A program made the position numbers and the translations under genes. The notes beneath the pieces were generated by a model. The model was not told where the DNA came from, did no database searches, and was given only the letters and a program-made list of their open reading frames with translations. DNA of 64,000 bases from Thuidium tamariscinum (taxonomy: Eukaryota; Streptophyta; Bryopsida; Hypnales; Thuidiaceae): assembly GCA_947034885.2 (NCBI GenBank), contig OX344754.2, positions 10,857,001 to 10,921,000 on the forward strand, written 5' to 3'. Positions 35,401 through 48,341 of the stretch are shown in pieces. How positions within the stretch are numbered: the stretch's first letter is position 1; every line of letters begins with the position of its first letter.

Positions 35401-37668
35401 TTCTCTGGAACTAAAACTTGGTCTTTTTTCTAACTAGCCTTTCTAACTTCAGTCCTCCGTGAAATCAAATGCAAATCTCTTGAAATCTTTTTAGTTAAGC
35501 TTTGGGCTAAAATTTCTTACACATACTCAAACACTAGTTTAGTGCAATATTCTATGGCTAAATATGCAAAAAATAATTTCTAAATTTTTTTGTCCTTTGC
35601 TATAGAAATGGCATTTTTAATTGTTTCTTGATGGAAAAAAGACCTTAGGACTTTAGGGATTAAGGATTTTTTGCTATACAATTTAGATTACATTGTCTTT
35701 CTATTTTTCCATTTAGAATCAATATATTTCCATTTTCAAACAAAAATTATAAAGAAAATAGCTCAATGTATTGAGAGATTACCTAGTGTTGGAAAGTTTA
35801 TTGTTTAAAAGAAGTGTTGATCATCTCATCACTAATTAAAGCTTACACATTTTTTACAAATCAATCAAAATTGAAATTTTGACAAATTGTAAGAATTTTC
35901 AAATGCAAAAGATAGACATAGTATTTTCGTTGAATTTTTCAAGTGAATTCTTCAAAATTCATTTAAGAAAAACATCTAGTCAATATGTAGTTAATTTTTT
36001 TGATCATATGGATAATTTCTACTTTTGGTGCTTAACTTCTTTTTTGATGGAAACTTTAGCAAAATCATGGAGCTTGTATTTTATAGCACACTTGTGTTTT
36101 GTCCAAAACTTTGTGGTCTTCAAGGTTTGTTGATGCGTTTTTGCTAAATAGAATCTAAAATGTGACATTAGAATTTGAGGTACCATCAAATCTTGAGGTC
36201 ACTAAGTGAATAAAAATATTGTTCAATGGTCGTCCTAAACATGGATACTAATTAAGGATAAAACAAGAAATCATTAGAGATAATTTTACATAATTCATGT
36301 TGTAAACTTGTAATTGGAGGATTGTATTTATTTTTATTTTTATTTTTAAGAGGACTAAAGGTCAAGATATTTCAATTGAACAATGGATTGTCATTGATCA
36401 AATTCCAAGTCCTACTAGTGGAAAACCACCAATTCCTTATGTCTATAATTTTATTCTACCGTTTTATAGAAATACAACTTCAAGTTCTTAAGAAAAGTAT
36501 TTCTTTCAAATGAAAATATGCACACGTTTGTGTTTTCTACACATTTCAAAATCTAAAATACATAAATTCATCATCAATATTTTTCAATCATGAGTTGTAT
36601 AAATGTTGTAATATAAATTTAGAAAGTCACTTCTATGAAGTTTTGTGATTTTTATAGTAGAATTTGATGTGTTTTAGTGAAGTTGGATAAGAATGAATTA
36701 TTGATTGATCATCAAAAGGAATGTCGGCCTTAAGTTATATTAAACTCAATGTTATAGAAAAGTACAAATGGAAGGTGGAAGTGATTTCTTTGGGGTATAA
36801 TATATGGAGTAGTAAAAAGAAAACTAATTATGCAAACTTCTACTTGTAATGCATAACATTGTCATTTAGCCAAACCATTAGCCCTTTGAGATTGAAATAA
36901 TCCCTCCCTAAATCTATAGGAGAGAATTTAGTTTGCAAAGAGTGATTGGTTGACTAGGAAGTTGCCACGCTACTATTATCAGTGAATGATTGGAAAGTTA
37001 TAGAGAATCATTGGTTGGCTAGGAAGTTGCCATGCTTTCTAGGAGATTGAGGTAAGAGGGACCCCAACAAATGTTAGACAATGATGTTAAGGTAGGAGCA
37101 TCTATAACCGTTAGCACACCTATTCATTGATAGTAGAGTTATTTTAAAGTGTCTTCAAAAGTACCTTGAAACCATGCCAATGCTTAATTGTGGTTGGTGG
37201 GCTCTAATTTTCTTAAATTTTGATGTGAGAATAGAGGCAACTTTACTAGATTCCAATTTAGGGTGCCATAGGGAGTTCTACTTTGAAGATTCATAGAAAT
37301 TTGATACCTTATCCAAAAATTCTAATTCAAAAAAAAAAAAAAAATCCTTGATTTTCAATTACTAGTTCTGCAAAAATATTTTTTTTTGAAAAAAAATGCC
37401 TCTAACTATGCTGAATTCCTTATTTTGATGGTTATGAATGCCGCTACCTTACGTGGGCAGAGACCACATTAATTCGTCGTTAAAAGGACTTGTGAGCAAA
37501 TGAAAAAAAACAGAAAGGAAAACCCCGAAATAGGAGTCTCAATTGTATATTTCATATACATTAAAAAACTAGACTAAAGCAATGATCAACCCCACAACAG
37601 AACGGTCATGGTGGGGTATTTTATGGGTCAAACCTCTATAAATTCGCCCAACGTTGCTATGTATAGCT
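35401..37668. other. AT-rich intergenic DNA; one dispersed repeat at its right end
   Basis: I see no gene. About 37100-37440 (for example GGTGCCATAGGGAGTTCTAC) matches 16440-16873, the repeat that hosts the MITE at 16874-17166. The last 200 bp is probably the GLR 3' untranslated region. Confidence 0.45.
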
Positions 37669-40600
37669 TTACGGTTTCTTCACATCAAAAGCGGCAGCAG
37701 GAGCTACTGGAGGAGAGAGCTCTTCTGTGGAGGGCAAACCAAGATTATGAAATTTGAAATTTTGGATTTCAAGAGTATTACCATCTTCATTTTCATTGAG
37801 ATAAGTAAACACGTCTTGCTCCCTGTTTTTTCTAGTTGTCTTAGCGACAATTGAAGGGTCTTGTTCAGAAATTGTTGTAGTTGTCGTTTCTGCTGAAACA
37901 ATCGTTCTGGCTTCAGAAGCAGGGATAGCAGTGGAAGTTGATTTGGATTCCAACGCCGAGTTGGAAATTGCTGGTTCTTGGGGAGCCAAGTCTTCTTTCA
38001 CGGACCCCGGCGAGGACCTTGAAACGCTCATGGGTTGTTTGTGCCTACTTGAAGAAGAAGCCCTCACTGCTGCATCAGGAGACGAATCTTCTTTGGGTTT
38101 TCGAAGACGCCTGGACCGTCTTGTGGTTGGGACCTCTTCCTCTTCTATGAAAGCAACTAGAGACTTCAAAAAGCTCTTGCTTGCTTCCAAGCGAGACATT
38201 TTCTTCTGCAATACGTGTTACCAGTTGGTCATGTAGTGAAGGGACATGATGGAAGGCTCATGGAAAGATCAGAAATGACGGGAATGAATTGAATGAAGAG
38301 ACTGGCAAGCGAAGTATTAATTTTTTTACCTCGCCATCCACCACACGTCCCTGAGAGATCTTGCGGTGTCGGAGTATCATGCGAGTCCAGTAAACAAGGC
38401 AACAAAAAACAGAGGCACAACCCGTGATGAGGAAGAGGCCCCAGAATGTGTTCAAACCCAGCTCAGTGGCATCACGGGCCACGTTTCGCTTTGCGCAACT
38501 CTCAGTGTCCAGCCATAAGTCATGAATGCGTTGCAATTCTCCGTTTTCCGAAAGCCTCAGAATCGCAGTTGAGAAATCAATGGCCAACTCTGACCCCTTT
38601 GGAAATGCCTGAAAACATCCAACCATCGCCGAATAAGTAGGAATAATTTTTGGTCAGTATAATGGATTCAATACTAGTATGATGTTTCAGTTATAGATGA
38701 AACAGATTCCTTATTGGCATGATTTTCTACCCTACTGTAAAGAGAGTTAGCGACCCACAAAGCATTACATATTAAGTACACGCAACAAAAGATGTAGAAT
38801 AAGTGGACACATACAAAGCCCCAACCACTCTTGGTGAATTCTTGACCCGCAATGGTAAACGCACACTCGGAGGACAGAAACAATTGAACGTAGGGGAGCT
38901 CGTCCACAATGGCTCCCACACCTCCATGGTTGGGCCCTTTGGTCAGTGCAGCTGCGTATGCTGCAAGAGTATTCAAAGGGACAAGTCGCTCTTCGGCAAC
39001 ATTGAGCTGGAGGAGGTAATCACGCACGAATGATCCAGCCTGATATCCTATGGGGACGTTGCTAGTGAGTAAGCTCGAAATGCCTTGAATTGTGGGTAAA
39101 AGCTGTTGTACAGTAAGGAGGGACGTCAGACTCGCTGTGTAGGAGCTGATGATGATGAGCACCACAAACAGCCAGATAATGAGAACTGCTCTACCCAATG
39201 TGCTATTCACTCTCTCCCCTGTCAACCCACCCAATCCATCACAATTGTCACCTCTTGGTAGTAGCCAAAAGCAATATCGCACCACAAAAGTCATGTCAAC
39301 ATACTTTCAATGATCAAACCTTGTGCGGAAGCAACCATGGAACCCCTTGAAAACTAGTGTTTAAGGCCACTAACAGAGATGAAGTGATTGAAGTCAAGAC
39401 GAGAGACAGGATTAATATAATGTCTTACTTTGAGAGAAAAACAGAGTCGAAAATATGAACCTGCAACATACATCGTAAAATGTAATGCAATTAGTGTAAG
39501 TAGAATGTTATGTATGCTCAGAGAGAAGGGTGCAGCAAGAAAAGCCTTGAACATTATATGTCAAAAAAACCAAAGTGCCATGACCAAATCTGTGGCATGA
39601 CGTGGTAACAGTGTGCAAAGAATTTATAAATTTTGCAACATTTGGTCTGTTTCGAGTAAAACAATAATGGACCTGGGAATAGAGTTGGACTATTGGAGAG
39701 AATAAGACTAAAGTATGAGAGAGGACGAACCAAAGGGTGGTGACGATTTGCTTCTTCGGGCGGCCACGGAAATCACGATTCTTCTTGTGCTCCAACAACC
39801 ACAAGATAAGGCCCGTGAAGAAGAAAAAAGCACCGGTGGTGACCCACATGAGAGGAGTGAAAGGACGCATGAAAGCCCAGGCATGGTTGCCTTCGCCTTG
39901 TCGAAGGGGCACGACAACAGCCAACCCGGATGTGGTGTAAGGTTGGGTGAAGTCGACTGTCATGGAACGCTTAGTTGTAATGGTGACATCTCCCACGACC
40001 GCGTCAAAATCCTGCTCTTGAAACCATCTACACACACTTTTATCACTCCAAATTGTCTGAAAAGACACTCTAATCTATGTTTATATGTATCGACGTAGAT
40101 ATGCAAAAATGGAGGTTATTTTACAACAAGAAACTGGATATTACAGACTCAAGCAACATCAATTTCGTCAGACGGGCAATATTCCATGACTTTAGCACTT
40201 TCAAGTCAAGTGGTCTGAATGGCAAATCTGTACTTATTGTAGTTTTTAGACTTTTGTGTAGATTTGCGTCTCAATTTTGGAGCGGAATATTGCCAATTTA
40301 ATGAAGTTGATGATAGGCCATGATATGATGTTGTGGGTAGAGCACAAGGTGGAGAACACGTGTACCTTGTCAACAATCATGTTGACGAGAGCATCGTAAC
40401 TAGGGGTAGAACTTCCATTGCCGTATTTGGAGAAGCTGTAAGCAAGGGGATAGGGCAGATAGGCGAGCGCTTGGAGAAATACATCAATACAGAACCCGTG
40501 AAAGGAAGTCCGATTCTCGGAATCAAAAGTGGAGCTCACGAATTCCTTGTACCCGATCTTATTTGGCACCCCAATGACAAGAGGCCGCCCGTTTTTGGGA

Positions 40601-43365
40601 ACCACCCAGCCTCGAGGTACCTCCGTCACAAAGCCAGGCCAGAGAACAGCTTGCAACTGTGGGCATGGACACCGTTTCATGGCACATGAAGAGCGAGCAA
40701 AGTGTCAATTCAAGGCCCATTCCAAAAAAGAGGAATCAAACAATAAAGTAAGTTGAAATCAAAGCAGGATATTTACTTAGAATTCAATGACCCAATAGGA
40801 TGGGAAAGAACACAGAACAATAATAACTCAAAGCATTAACGAGTGAGCAAGAGTACGAAAGACAAACCCCGGATTTGGAGTTGTGGCCTAAAGCATGGCT
40901 AACGCCCAGCATGGACGATGAATTGCGACTCGGGGCGAATGGCAGGCAGCCTGTGGAGTTCGACCAGAAGCCTACCGCTCGCAAGCCCTTGCCCACCATG
41001 TTTAGAATCTCAAAAGAAGAGCCTACAAAATCCCCACGCTCATCCACCTGCACAGGCCCCGTGATGCCTGTGAATTTAAACTGTAGGAGATTTCGCATGA
41101 ACAACGCTCCATCACGGAACACTTTCAGGTCGGCCAGTCCATTGCTGCCGCCTGCATCGATTGGATACCCTACAGGATCCACAAACGTAGTCTCGCCTCC
41201 CTGCGCTTGAAATTTTTTGATTGCGTGCGCAATCATCCACACCGCATCATACGCATACCATGCGTACACATTGTTCATCTGTGCAGGTCCCACTGTGGCA
41301 TTGCCCGCATGAAACTTTGCCCACCGATCCTTGTACTCATCAAGTAACGGCGAAGCTGGAATGTAGCTACGAGTGGCGACAATGCCCTGCAGGGCCTCTA
41401 CGAAGTCGGTGTCTTGCTCAACGTAGTCTAGAACGGACGACATGGCCTCCGTCATGATCCACACGTAGCCGGGAGTGACCATCTGCAGCCATTGCGCCAT
41501 GACGATGAGCTCCCGGCCAACGTTGGGTTCCATGTGCACCACGAACACACGCGACTCCATCTGGGACAGCTGGGTCAGCACGCGGCCGATTCCGTCGCTG
41601 GAAATTTTAGGGTCAAGGGCGGCTTTGTACACGATGTTGGAGCCCACGGCCTTCAGGGCATCTCCCAAGGCGTCAGCGCCGTTGTTGCCGAAATCATCGT
41701 CTGTGTACAACGCAGTCACCTCCCTCCACCCGTAGTACTGAATAATTCCTACATCGCCCATGGCCAAAGCCAACAAACACAAAGTCTATGAGAGTTGCCA
41801 TCAGCTTGGCAAGGCAATTAGCTGGCGTCCACGCTATACTTAACTAGAATTTGGAGAGTTTAGCAACGCTTTAGCCACGTTTGAAACATTTGTTGCAACG
41901 TTTTTAGGAACGTTTGAATGAATTGTAGCAATGCTTTGGAATCCGATGCTTTAGCAACTTACGTGTTTTCAGCAAAAACGAAAATTTTAGAACGTACTTC
42001 AGTGAACACGCAACACTTTAATTCCACCGAACATGTTCAAAATCATGTTCATCGTTGTTCACGTGGCAATGTTGAAATTCAATTGTAGAATCACTTCTTT
42101 GTTTTCAATGGTAAAATGTCACGACGAATATTGTTATTTGGGGTGAAATCTAAAAACGTTGCTGCATTCCGTAGAACGGGGGTCAATGGAATTGGAAGTG
42201 GATTAATGTTTTTCATGCAGTAGTTGGAGCACAAACAATCGTGAAGGTGCGTTTAAAAAGCATGCTTCTACCCTGCTCGCTTGATTCTGGAGGAAAAAGA
42301 TTCAATATTAGGAGAATCAAAGAAGTGGGAGGTGAGGTACCTGCGATGGCGGCCATCTGAACTTTATCACTGTGCGTGAGACGAATGAAGTAAGGATACT
42401 GGTCTTCGGACAGAGATGGGTCAGTCGCCGAGAACGACACCAAAGGGACATGCGTGGCAGTGCCCATGTGCGACACAAAGTGGGATACCACCGAGGTCTG
42501 GGGTCCCACAATGGCCACCACTTCCTCCTTCAGCAAGTTCATCGCTGCAGCCATACCGATTACAGCCCCCGGCCATGTACAGAAAGATCCACACCAGAGA
42601 AGTAGCTCATCGACTTAGTTCCATACAGATTGAACTCCACAGATCGAATAGATTTGAAATAATAAAATGCAAGCGCGAGAGGGAGGGAGGGAATGAGAGC
42701 TGGACTTAGAGATTCTGCTTGCCATGAAATTGTGAACCTAGCACATACAATCCTTTCAAGATGTGACATGAGTTGGCTACCAGGGCTGTATATTATTATA
42801 ACTAGAACGGAGCCTGTTAGAATGCAGAATCAACAAAAGGTTTCATCATAGAAGATGCTTGGGTGTCATGAGAGTTTAGCTAGAACGAATGAATGAAAAA
42901 ATATGCAGATGAAAACGTGACATGGATTGCATTTAATAGAAGACGTGCAAATGTCTTGCTCTGAGGACACGCGAGATTCAACAGAGAGAACACATTTCAA
43001 GAAACAAGGACAAGCAGTTATTTGACCTGATAGTAAGGGATGGAAGGGACAATGACGTTACCGGCGGCCGCTCCTTGGAAAGCACTGCAATTCGTGTTGC
43101 CCAGATGCAACACCAGCTGCGTCGACTCGCCCAGGAGCGAGGCATTGTTGACGTCCTGGATAGCAAGCTCCAAGGCTGCCTTGGCCGCTCGGCCGACGGT
43201 AGAGTTGAAGGCGAGCAACCCTCCGATGCCGATCCATGCCGTCGGGGACTGCGCAGGCGGTGGGGCACTGGTGGCCTCAACGCCACCAAGCCTACATCTA
43301 CAAAAGCTTGCCACCAAGAGCAAGCGCATTGCGATAAGCCATGCCCTGCGCCATGGCTCCCACAT
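37669..43365 (-). CDS. GLR: Glutamate receptor-like channel (GLR), 1070 aa, 9 exons
   Basis: Exons, 5' to 3': 43365-43062, 42544-42341, 41748-40868, 40656-40366, 40011-39731, 39460-39429, 39218-38815, 38608-38330, 38205-37669. All are GT-AG with matching phases. Plant GLRs are amino-acid-gated cation channels that carry Ca2+ signals. Order: signal peptide (about 1-30), bilobed amino-terminal domain ([32 protein letters not shown]), ligand-binding lobe S1 ([16 protein letters not shown]) with the ligand arginine in [10 protein letters not shown] (R575), M1 (about 611-633), pore loop WFIFSTLFF (654-662, split across a 32-nt exon), M3 with the gate motif [17 protein letters not shown]2 ([22 protein letters not shown]) and M4 (about 853-873). 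A long hydrophilic cytosolic tail (893-1070) ends the protein. The exon 3 acceptor (41749) was chosen by phase. I see no break. The clade cannot be assigned by eye. Confidence 0.97.
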
Positions 43366-44588
43366 GCTGTGATCTCCACGGGTGTCGAGAGAGAAGTGTC
43401 ACTGAGGGGTGATTGCAAGAAAGACCTGCTGATTTTGTTGGGTCTTACTCCAGTATTTGTGATTTTTTCTGGAGTACTTAAAAATTAGAAAAGCAATTTA
43501 AGAAAATAAAAGAATATGGCCAATGCGTAGACCGTAAAGGAAAATTAAAGAAGATCGTACTCTAAGAAGGTCAAGCACAGAATCATTCTCTAAATAGGAG
43601 AACAAAAGAACACAAAATCTTAACAAAATAGATCCCTTGACATTGTAATTTGTAAAAATTAGGAAAATGAATTGAAATAAAAAATAAAAAATTGGTCATT
43701 TGTATCTCTAAGAAGATGGTCATTCACCAAAAGCTAAAACCAAAAAAATAAAAAGTCCATGTTTCAAAAAGCAAACAAAAGAAAGTTCACTTTTTGAAAT
43801 TGTATACAATAGAGAATTAACTTTTTTTTAAATTTCTTCATTCAATACTTGCTAGTCTTCTAGAAAACGATCTTCCCCAAATTTCAACTCCAAATTCCTT
43901 ATAGATTGGGTACTCAACAATCCCCCCAAACCCTGCAACCGTGATATATTTTTACAAATTAATATTTCCTACCAAATCAACTATAAGAAATAAATTGAAA
44001 CATTAAATGGCCATATCCACCTTACTGTGAAATTCAAATACATGAATCATTATTCTCAAAGTTGTGCTTGAAAAACAATCCAACACACGAAGTGTGACAG
44101 AATAGAATTGATCTTTCTTGCAATCACCCCGAGACAGCCTACTCAAGTAACTCACTTCACACGTTGCCCATCAAAGTTCAATGAGAAACTGGAAAATGCC
44201 AAAACCACAAGTGGAAAGGGAGTAATTGGTACCCTTAACAACTTGCGAGTGAGCCTGGGGCCAGCCTCCAATTTACTCGCCTCCGGACTTTCAATGAGCT
44301 CTTTCTTCAACAGCCCGTCTCTCCGTCTCTAATTGAGGCCTCAAACGCACAGGATCCTGTACACTAGTTATTTCTAGCATCAGTTTCCCACAGCATCCAA
44401 TCTTTAGTACACTGTTCCGGAGGATACGATAATCAACAAACAATTATAAGTTTATAATTCGTTCATATTAGCGTCTCTAAGCCATTTCGGCATGCAACTG
44501 CCAAAATTTAAGGTTTGGAAGAGCTGATGATATTCCTTGACGTCCACGTGTGAATGAAGAAAAAAAATACTTAATACTCATTTGAAGT
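43366..44588. other. GLR upstream region, no further gene assigned
   Basis: AT-rich spacer between the GLR start and the 3' end of the next minus-strand gene. A 50-codon open stretch at 44168-44326 (minus) looks coding-like (SPEASKLEAGPRLTRKLL) but does not join any neighbour in phase. It could be an alternative last exon. Confidence 0.4.
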
Positions 44589-47012
44589 TTAAAAGACATC
44601 ATCAATGTCGGGGCCGGGGCTTGAGCACATGTGTTTTGGTGAAAGCACAGTGCAAAACTCAAACAAATTCACCCTGCCAAGTAAATGTAAAAATCTGGCC
44701 TCTATTTTGCAGTTGGATGATTTTGTATTCCTTAACCACTCAATATATCCGGGTCTTCGATTTCAGATTTGAAGTCATATTTGGACCCCAAATTGGAGAC
44801 GGGGAGTCGAAAATACAACAATACCCAGGCAAAAATTTTACATCTATCTTTCAAGTTGAAAATTTGGAATTTTTGCACCCTGGCTCCACGACGACCAGAT
44901 GAGCACTAGCCCTGAGTAACCATGGATGTCAGCACCATGCGTCTCACTGGTGGAAGGTTCAATTCAAATTCAACCTTCCGTCAAATAATTTTTTCACGCC
45001 ATGAGAAGCGTTCAGTTCTGCCATGTCGACACTTGCCCCTGCACAATAAAATCCCACCTCTGAAACCCAAAATTCGTCTATTCATGAGAGGGTGACTAAT
45101 GACAACAATCAAGCACCTTGCCTTCTCTATGGAATCCAGATTGATTTTCCAGCCATCGTCAATCGTAGACACCTTGTCTTCTACCACCGTATCGACCCTT
45201 CCCTTGCTCGAGCTCCTGTCAGCTAAAGAAGAAGCCATTCACAGAGATTCCCAAAGCTGTAAAATACAGAAAGTAAAGAGCAAACGGAAGACATCGAATT
45301 CACGAGGAAGGTACAATGCCAGAAATTGGGGAAGTGGGGAGGTTGACACCATTGTGGGGGTAGAACTGAAAGGGGGTTGGTTGCAGCTGTACAGTACAAT
45401 AGGAAAGGTAAGGCAACTGCACCTAATTGTGACCTGTTTTTTATACTGACCCCCACATGTTCTTGCGTAAATATTACAGTATGTATTCATGAGAGCTATG
45501 GTCGATTTGGGGTCACCTATTTCAGTACTTTGAAAATTCACAATAGTTTACGTTCCTAGTGTCCAAAAAATTGTGGGCTGAAAGATTGAATCTGGAGTCC
45601 CTTTTCACTACCAACAAGGATCCTATAAAAAGATTAGCATTTTATCATATTAACCATTCTCAAATGCTTGTCAGTACAATTTTAGGTGCAAGTACCTTAC
45701 CCTCTGAAGGCGGAGGGCGACGAAGAGTAGGGGATGCAATTGATGAGGGCCTTATGGGAATAAGGAGCCCTGCACTGAGAACGAGACCCCAAGTCCGAAA
45801 TGGCAGGGCTCCTCATTTTCAGAAGGCCCTCATGAACATGCCTTGAAGACTTGACTCGGATTTCTTTTTACATACATGACCCTTAAATTGTCTGTATTGC
45901 AGCTTGCCATCTGCAGCACTTGCGAAGATCGGCTTGGAATCTGGACTGCTGTCGTTGATGCTCGTCGAAGAGGAAGCTTTGGTGACATCGACAGCTCCAT
46001 TGATGGGCTCAGTCCTCGGCCACCTCTTATTCTCCCTGCTTCACTTCGCAACTTCACAGATGTCACAAAATTCGTATTGCGATGTGGATCGATGGGATCG
46101 ATGCGGGTAGTTCTCAATACATAAGGTCTTCGGCTCTGAACATGCCACACATTCTTCCAGTACGACGGAAAAAAATGAATCTGGTACGTTAAAGCAAAGG
46201 TTCAATCACTCCGACCTTCTTGTCAGTCAAGCTCCCAAACATTGACCTAATTAAACTTCCCTGCATCCATCATCGTACCAGCTACATCGTTAACTTGAAG
46301 TACTGTGAGATGCTCTAAATATCTCATAAAAGGAGTGCTTACTTATACCATAGGTCAATAAGATTTTAAGAATAAATCACATTCGAAGACTGCAGTATAA
46401 ACCAATTTGTGCATCTTACAGAAATTGAAACACATGGTTTACTGATCTTGCATCCGCTTCAAGAACCTGAAGATGAGGCAGCGACGATGATGTCCAAACT
46501 TTAACGACTACAGAATATAATGAGTAAGGGTAACAAACATTGCGAGAGATGGTGCGTGACATGAATTTCTGTCCAATTCCTAACGTAAGGACAAACACTA
46601 ACAAGTATCGAAAAACTCGTCTTCCGTCAGAACTGAGGAGATCGTACCTGAAGATGATCCTCAAGAGAAACGTCGGATCGCGGCGATGGCAGCTAGCATG
46701 TTGCTACCTCAAGCAAAGTTTCAATGCATATACAGCATTGTACCACTCAAGTGAAACGAATTCAAGCCTCAATGCAAAATGGAAAACCATGATTCGCAAG
46801 GACTGGGCAGACCTAATTCCCTGCAACCTGCTGCGATTGCAAACGCAGGTTCAAGCATCCGCATCTACAGCACAAAGCACATATTTTGGTTTTAACCTGC
46901 GCTTGTCAACTGGCAAATTCGCAAACGGAAACAAAAACAGTCATGTTCCGATTCATGCAAGTTTTTGCGTTCTGATTATTATCAACTCCAATGCTGAGGG
47001 ATCCAAATCCAT
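44589..47012 (-). CDS. Unrecognised gene, 10 short exons (204 aa)
   Basis: Exons, 5' to 3': 47012-46987, 46827-46788, 46692-46648, 46466-46420, 46035-45876, 45386-45315, 45215-45173, 45038-44975, 44911-44879, 44673-44589. Every junction is GT-AG, and nine consecutive phases fit one 615-nt frame ending TAA. The peptide is hydrophilic and protein-like: MDLDPSALELQGIRSAQSLR, SLEDHLQVLEADARSVNHVF (possibly helical), a Ser/Asp-rich linker (TKASSSTSINDSSPDSKPIF), QPTPFQFYPHNGVNLPTSP, ELNASHGVKKLFDG, and an acidic end CSSPGPDIDDVF. There is no signal peptide or membrane segment, and I know no family for it. Exons 3-8 are the best supported. Exons 1, 2 and the last could differ. Two telo-boxes stand 145-190 bp upstream of the ATG. 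Confidence 0.5.
45744..45832. repeat. GC-rich 89-bp hairpin inside intron 5 of the unrecognised gene
   Basis: TGAGGGCCTTATGGGAATAAGGAGCCCTGC faces its near-complement GCAGGGCTCCTCATTTTCAGAAGGCCCTCA over about 30 bp, with a 29-base loop. It could be a tiny MITE (AGGGC resembles the CATTAGAAG family) or a small-RNA precursor-like hairpin. Confidence 0.7.
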
Positions 47013-47156
47013 TTATCGATGCTATCGTTTGAGGAGGCGCGAACGATACAAGTGTTATGCAAATTCAAATAAGGAGAATCGCTGTTGTAAAATTCGTGGA
47101 GGAAAAGTCCGATGTTTCCTCTGTGGCATACTGTAGCTGCAGGATAGGTGGATAGG

Positions 47157-47202
47157 TTTAGGGTTGATACAACGCATTGGGCACACCATAGCCAAACCCT
47201 AA
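47157..47202 (-). promoter_or_regulatory. Two telo-boxes upstream of the unrecognised gene
   Basis: TTTAGGGTT at 47157-47165 (AACCCTAAA on the minus strand) and AAACCCTAA at 47194-47202 (plus strand) lie 145-190 bp before the ATG at 47012. Such boxes are usual near starts of growth-related plant genes. This supports a transcription start close by. Confidence 0.45.
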
Positions 47203-47618
47203 AATAAGATTCGAGTCCAATGCAATGAGAAAACATTGCAACTCCACCATCAAACGATGAAGAATTTTTTCACTAATTTCACTAATAATTTAAAGAAAGA
47301 AGATGGTCCATGGATGAATCTTGAATGGAAATGTGGGAGGGTGTCGGTGTCTTCTAAAATCAATGTTCTTCAGCTTTGATAAGCTGGAAGCAGAGATTAC
47401 TGTAGAGAGGAATTTTCTTCAACCACTAAGGTAAACCGGCCTATGACAGGCAGATTGACTGGTTTGCCATGGTGACATTTTTGAAATTTTTTAATAAAAA
47501 ATTCATAAAAAGACAAACATGAGAAATGGAGAGAGCAATTGAAATTTTTATTTTTTTGACAAAGAATGAATTTGTTTAATTTTTTTGAAGTGTGCATCCC
47601 AAATGATTTAAAACAATC

Positions 47619-48341
47619 TTCAACCCTGAAACGCCGCCAGCATTTAAATGACTTCCTAGGGCTAGGAGATAGGGTGAACAGTAGTTTTTTCATCCATTTT
47701 TTGTGTAATGATTGTTCATGCTGAGTTACAAAGAGTCTTCAATAGAGTTTGCAGTCTAACTAATGTTTGTTTTCATGTAATTTATAAATAATTATGGAAA
47801 ACGGATGGCAAAATTTGTCATTTTAGTGTATTTTGAGGAATCGAGTAAATCTGAAATTTCTTCTTGAAAATGACATTTTTTGAATTTGAGTCCAATTAAT
47901 GAAATGAAGGTCTTCTCTTCTAGTTTCTACTCCAATTGAAATTTTGAAAAAAAGCCTCAAAATGAATATTTTATTGCAATTTGAATTTTGGCTGCATTTT
48001 TAATGTCCAGTGCATCCTAAAAATAGGTGTACACGGAAGTTGAGTTTACACCATGATATTTGTTACTATAATTTACACACATGGTGAATTTTTCAGATTT
48101 TTTGATGGAATTTTCTAATTTCTATGATTTTTCCTTCACTTTTTCTTCAAAAAATCTCTTAAAAATAAATTTTACTCAAAAAATTCTGAAATTTCTGGGA
48201 AGTGCAGAAGACAGACACTTTCATCTCTGAAAATTAAAACAAAAAAATTTTAGACATGATTGGTTCCAAAATGGTAAAAAATTGAATGATGAGCAAGGGA
48301 GCTTCCAACGAGTGGTCATAGGCCCGGCATTTAGGGGTTAA
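47619..48341. mobile_element. TTAA-CCC element, single-arm copy (723 bp)
   Basis: The reversed right end is TTAACCCCTAAATGCCGGGC and the left end is TTCAACCCTGAAACGCCGCC. The interior matches the arm of the 4962-6360 foldback (GAGTTACAAAGAGTCTTCAAT, TAATGTTTGTTTTCATGTA). It has no coding capacity. Confidence 0.75.

Noticed and set aside
43018..43418. Overlapping ORFs on both strands over GLR exon 1
   Set aside because: Shadows of the GC-rich signal-peptide exon. Only the frame starting MWEPWRRAW continues as a GLR amino-terminal domain.
44981..45238. 85-codon minus ORF MASSLADRSSSKGRVDTVV...
   Set aside because: Another frame over the same DNA (ELEQGKGRYGGRRQ) joins exons on both sides with stronger splice sites. 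This ORF would need a weak acceptor at 45032 and has no partner upstream.
45830..46150. 106-codon minus ORF (MWHVQSRRPYVLRTT...) and its plus-strand shadows
   Set aside because: The frame ENKRWPRTEPINGAVDV at 46035-45876 has better amino-acid composition and joins its neighbours in phase.
46540..47136. 198-codon plus-strand ORF
   Set aside because: The opposite strand carries the phase-consistent exons. The plus product is rich in Asn, Arg and Cys with no recognisable motif.
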